Shown: in pieces, positions 60,286 through 64,000 of the stretch
How the letters are laid out: every line of letters begins with the position of its first letter
Numbering within the stretch: the first letter of the stretch is position 1
Assembly (NCBI GenBank): GCA_018136815.1
Contig: CM030937.1
Coordinates: forward strand, 566,553-630,552
DNA: 64,000 nucleotides
Direction: 5' to 3'
From: Isochrysis galbana
Taxonomy: Eukaryota; Haptophyta; Isochrysidales; Isochrysidaceae
Notes under the pieces: generated by a model
Told to the model about the DNA's origin: nothing
Seen by the model: only the letters and a program-made list of their open reading frames with translations
The model's database searches: none
Program-made: the position numbers and the translations under genes

Positions 60286-62867
60286 ATGCAGTCGACCCCC
60301 AGTCGGCTCCGCTCTCCCGCCTGCGTCTCCTCCGACTCACGCTCGCTCATCGAGACGTACGCGCCGCTGACCGGTGGCTCATTCAAGGAAACGGTCGCCA
60401 ACGCCAAGAAGTACGCCATGCTCTCGGAGTCTAGTCTCGACGAGTTTTCCAATCGGAGCGCAGGGCGAGAGCACAAACGATCGCGCACAAAGCTCACTGT
60501 CATCGGACCGCCTGTTGCTGTCACCAAGATCAACTCGTACGGGCAGCCGGAGGAGCCGCGCTTTGTACATGGCTCTCTTAAGATGCTCAGGGTACGCATG
60601 CGCGCGCGGTGCACAGACGCTTCGCTGAAGGCAGCACCCGAGTGCCGACCGAGGCGTGCGACGCACATGGGACAGTGATGCCGCACGCAAGGGGCGCATT
60701 TGATTTGTCCGTAGAGCCAAGCCATGCATGCACACTGCAGCTGCCTTTCCAATGCGCCGTGAGCGAGGCCGCTCTACGTGACCACGAGCTATGCTCCTCG
60801 CTCCCCTCCCAGGGCAATGGTCTCTACTTGATGCTCATATTCGTACCCATCGCATGCATGTCGGAGACTTTTCACTTCTCCGAGGCGATGGTGTTCTTCC
60901 TCTCATGCCTGGCGATCTTGCCGCTCGCTGGACTGCTGGGCGAGGCAACTGAGCAGGTAAGCCGAGAAAGAAACGGGTGGCGACGGAATGTGCTCGCGAG
61001 TGATGTTGGAAAGTTATGAGCAGTACCATCTGCACCCGATTCTGTGGCGGTGGGGATGGCCACCATCAGGTTTCAGCGTGAGGGCATCGAACGAACCTGT
61101 GTAGCAGGCCTAGAGGTGGTTGATCGCCATCATGGCCAGCATCGAGCAATGTGCCCTTTCCCGCGCATGTCACCCGCTCTCACCCTGTGATTCACCATCC
61201 AGGTTGCATTTCACACCAACGAGACACTTGGAGGGCTGCTCAACGCGACGTTTGGCAACGCGACTGAGCTCATCGTCGCCTACTTCGCCTTGAAGAAAGG
61301 GCTTCTGGAAGTTGTGCAAGTGCGGAAGCTACCCTTGCATGTGCTCACCGGCGGCCACCACTCACTGTCCGTCCAGCTGGTCCTCGCCTTTTCTTAGGTG
61401 TCCTTGCTGGGTTCCATTCTCTCCAACACGTTGCTCGTGTTGGGCTGCTCGTGCCTCGCAGTTGGCATACGACAGACACAAGCCAAGTTCAACCTAGTGG
61501 CGGCCCAGGCCAACACCACACTACTCCAAATCGCTATCTTGGGGCTAGTTGTCCCGACAGCCATGGAGTCGACTGGCCAGTTCGCGGTGCATGGAGAGGT
61601 CGACCTTATCCTGTCACGAGGCATCTCCATCTCACTTCTGGTGTGCCATCGTGCGTGCACCGCCCGAGCGTCACGTCCCTGATCCAGCTCCTCGTTGCTG
61701 AGCACACACACATCATTGTTCCATTATGTCAAGGTGCTCTATGTATTGTATGTCTACTTCCAGCTCTTCACCCACGCGGCCCTCTTCGAGGACCCACGGG
61801 CGGCCCCCGAAGGCTCGGTACAGGTGCAACCAGCGGAGGAGGTGCGTTTTCCGCGATCTCCGTCGGCTCAGTGCTGTGCAGTGCGAGCCCACGCAACTAC
61901 AGCAGCATTGAAAGTTGGCCGTCCACACCATCCCCAAGACAGCTTGCGGCGGCTGATCGGACCCACCCAATTCACCCCACCCGCTTAGATCCTGCTGCCT
62001 TTCTCGGGCGCAATGGCGTGGCTCGCCGGTGCCACCATTCTCATTGCGTACCTCTCCGAGGCCCTCACCGGCGCCATCGAGGGCACAACGGCACAGCTCG
62101 GGATCTCCGACACCTTTGTCGGCTTCGTCATCATTCCGGTGAGCGCCTAACTGCTCTCCCTCACAGCGCCGAGTTCCCGTGTTGGACCTAACTCCCAATG
62201 CTCACTCACAGATCATCGGTAACGCTGCCGAACACTCGACAGCGATCGCAATGGCATGGAAAGGCAAGATGGATCTGGCGTTTGGGGTGGCGCTTGGTTC
62301 CTCGACACAAATCGCTCTCTTTGTCATTCCGGTGAAGTTCGCCCGGATACGTGGATGGGCTTGATGTCCTGTCTCGCTTTCCTATAGCTTACGGGCTCGG
62401 GAGCTCCCTCGTGAATAGCAGTCACTTCACACTGCTCTATCCTCGTACCGACAGGTCATGGTTATTCTGGGCTGGATCATTGACCAACCGATGGACCTCT
62501 ACTTCGGTGTCTATGAGACGGTCATCACTTTTCTGTCAGCGCTCATCGTCTCGCACGTCGTTGGCGATGGCGAGACGAATTGGCTGGAGGGGGCCATGCT
62601 CCTTTTCACGTACTTCATCATGTGAGGCTCCTCTTGCCCTCTCCTGCAGTCCACTGCCGCAGATGACATGCGAGAGCACACCCTCGTTTCCTCGCGCTAG
62701 AGCGACGAGCGTGGCCTCTTTGATGCATATCATTGCTTAGCCAAATCACGTGTCCCTCGCGCTACAGTTGCTTCGCTTTCTTCTTCTACCATCACGACCC
62801 AACGCGCGCATCGCCCGCCGATACTTTGACGAGCGCGCGCCTCTTGGCCGAGGCCATCGGCAAGTAA
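60286..62867 (+). CDS. CAX-type Ca2+/H+ (cation/proton) exchanger, 484 aa
   Basis: Nine exons: 60286-60591, 60813-60956, 61203-61319, 61398-61640, 61734-61841, 61989-62138, 62212-62331, 62455-62621 and 62768-62867. GT-AG borders; phases close. CAX proteins move Ca2+ or other divalent cations into vacuoles in exchange for protons. Exon 2 starts the TM region ([20 protein letters not shown]). Exon 3 holds the first alpha-repeat with [20 protein letters not shown], continued by [20 protein letters not shown] in exon 4. Exon 5 has [17 protein letters not shown] before the acidic central loop. Exon 6 carries [20 protein letters not shown] and FVGFVIIP; exon 7 the second alpha-repeat [20 protein letters not shown] with [11 protein letters not shown]. 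Exon 8 ends the TM domain ([20 protein letters not shown]), and exon 9 adds FAFFFYHHD and a short tail. Both GNxxE motifs are intact. The 102-residue N-terminus, absent from the core, may be regulatory. Start 60286 follows a repeat; 60130 is possible. Confidence 0.93.
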
Positions 62868-63860
62868 ACGGCGCCAATGCCTCACTCGTGCGTTGATCAC
62901 GTGCACGAAGTTCTGCGCCCGTAGCCATCGAGCTATCATTGGAATCGTCCAATTGCATTGCCGACACCACCAACGATGGTGGAACAGCGCTCTCCTTCAG
63001 TGGTCATCGCCGGAGGTTTGATGCTGGGGAGCATCCGCTGACACGCGGACGCGGTGCGGCCTCGTCATAACGAGTGGCCTAGCAGCTTTGGGAGATGTGA
63101 CATGCCCAAGTGCACGTATTCACTGATGAGAGCCCCAAGCTTAGGGAGCTGCGGCAAAAAACAAGCCCTGTCCCAGTGACGAGATCATCATGTGCTCGAG
63201 TTAATCAAATGATCGCAACGTTGTCCGTGCATTTGAAGGGTGTCATGGTGGCCGACAAATCGAGTTCGATGAGACCCGATAGACGAGCTCCGGGGTAGGG
63301 GCGGCAGTGCGACTCCGTGCGGTTTGGGGTGTGCAACCTTCCTCGCTAGTCACCTGCGGCGAGTACCTGCTTGTGGGTGGCGGCGGTGCGGGCGACCTTG
63401 GTCACACTAGTAAGGTGGACGCTCCCGTTTTCCTTAAGCACGCCCGCGCTGGCGGCTTCTTTGCCCTACGTGCTGAGGTAAGACGTGATGCGATGCTACA
63501 TGACGTCTAACGTCGATCACCACAGCGCATCCATCAGCGCGCACGCAGACTTAGTGGGAAATTGCGACATCGGCGGGCGCCTCTCCGAGTACCACGGAAT
63601 GAACGGCATGGTCGAACTCCTCTCAGACACGTTTTGTCTCGAGCTTTTGTTTGCTGTGTTGGCCGATAGTGTGATCATGTGAGTTAGGGGGCGTTGCTTG
63701 TCGTGTAGTTTTGGAGCAGTGCCTTGTGCCTTGTGTGGTTGCCTAGCTAAAAAAATCTTTTATAAAATTCTCGCCTCGCGCCTCGCGCGCGGCTTTGTGC
63801 TTTGGGTCTCGCTCTAAGGATGCCCGTTGTCTCCTTTGGCTTTCCTGTTAGTAGCCGAAG
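62868..63860. other. Intergenic; possible uncharacterised exons
   Basis: An open stretch at about 63330-63478 (+) reads LVTCGEYLLVGGGGAGDLGH then VFLKHARAGGFFALRAE and ends at GAG|GTAAGA, a good donor. A second stretch (about 63527-63680) reads HADLVGNCDIGGRLSEYHGM in a frame that does not match the first by phase. These could be beta-propeller-like exons of a gene broken by the repeats at the window end, but no family is assigned. Confidence 0.3.
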
Positions 63861-63864
63861 GCCT

Positions 63865-64000
63865 GACACGTTTAGTCAACGCCGACCCCCGAAATGAGGG
63901 GGATCAAGATAGGGCCTAATGAGATACGCCTTTCGCAGTTCGCAGACGACACACATGCAAATACTGGCTAACTCTTTTGAGGCACTGGAGAGGGCGATGC
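63865..64000 (+). pseudogene. LINE reverse transcriptase fragment, cut by the window end
   Basis: One frame gives IKIGPNEIRLSQFADDT, the RT catalytic motif (F/Y-A-D-D) with the usual upstream IxIGxxEIxLSQ strand. A one-step frame change then gives ILANSFEALERAM, the conserved helix after the motif. A frame change upstream as well (VNADP/RNEG region) shows it is decayed. It may belong to the same LINE family as 42755-43935, which lacks exactly this part. Confidence 0.75.

Overview
This is nuclear DNA of a eukaryote, most likely a GC-rich unicellular alga with a plastid of secondary (red-algal) origin such as a haptophyte. The evidence is GT-AG introns of roughly 70-330 bp, an 8-bp-TSD hAT element, Ty1/copia and LINE retrotransposons, and Pol III tRNA genes with T-run terminators. 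Two plastid-type proteins (a pyruvate kinase and an LPA1-like photosystem II assembly factor) start with signal peptides, as expected for plastids reached through the ER. Taxonomy beyond 'alga with a complex plastid' is inference. There are no operons.

Layout. 1-14 kb is a repeat jungle: a 4.7-kb inverted repeat with a LINE inserted in one arm, two identical tRNA-Arg(ACG) genes, LINE 3' fragments, and a 3.8-kb inverted-repeat structure enclosing an unknown gene. 13-28.6 kb is gene-bearing: an acidic protein, a divergent pair with a YiiX-like papain-fold amidase, a 519-aa unknown protein, a hAT element with a perfect TSD, three unknown ORFs, NAA30 (NatC catalytic subunit) and a small Lys-rich protein. 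29-37 kb carries a non-autonomous hAT, plastid-type pyruvate kinase, a membrane-anchored knottin-like mini-protein and LPA1. 37-44.3 kb has a 308-bp GT microsatellite, another inverted-repeat element, a six-exon two-pore K+ channel with EF-hands, an internally deleted LINE with an 18-bp TSD, and a 183-bp MITE. 44.7-53.5 kb has an AAAP amino-acid transporter and a single-exon GPATCH1/TOUGH homologue. 54-64 kb has a small inverted-repeat element, a recent copia element with apparently identical LTRs but no reverse transcriptase, a nine-exon CAX Ca2+/H+ exchanger, and a LINE RT fragment cut by the window end.

Exon models for TPK, CAX, LPA1, NAA30, pyruvate kinase and the transporter were built by hand from GT-AG sites, reading phase and family alignment from memory; all phases close.

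The most unusual signals are in the repeats. (1) A LINE family whose 5' end is a palindrome around a TATA-like core next to ATGGAGCG, with arms that differ between copies while staying complementary, and a leader that ends in a conserved splice-donor-like site. (2) Several otherwise different inverted-repeat elements that share the terminus TGTCGYAT(T/C)C folding into a short hairpin. (3) A copia element lacking RT whose primer-binding site is an 18-nt perfect complement of the tRNA-Arg(ACG) encoded twice in this window. Much of the rest is GA/CT, G-run and GT low-complexity DNA that generates spurious long ORFs.
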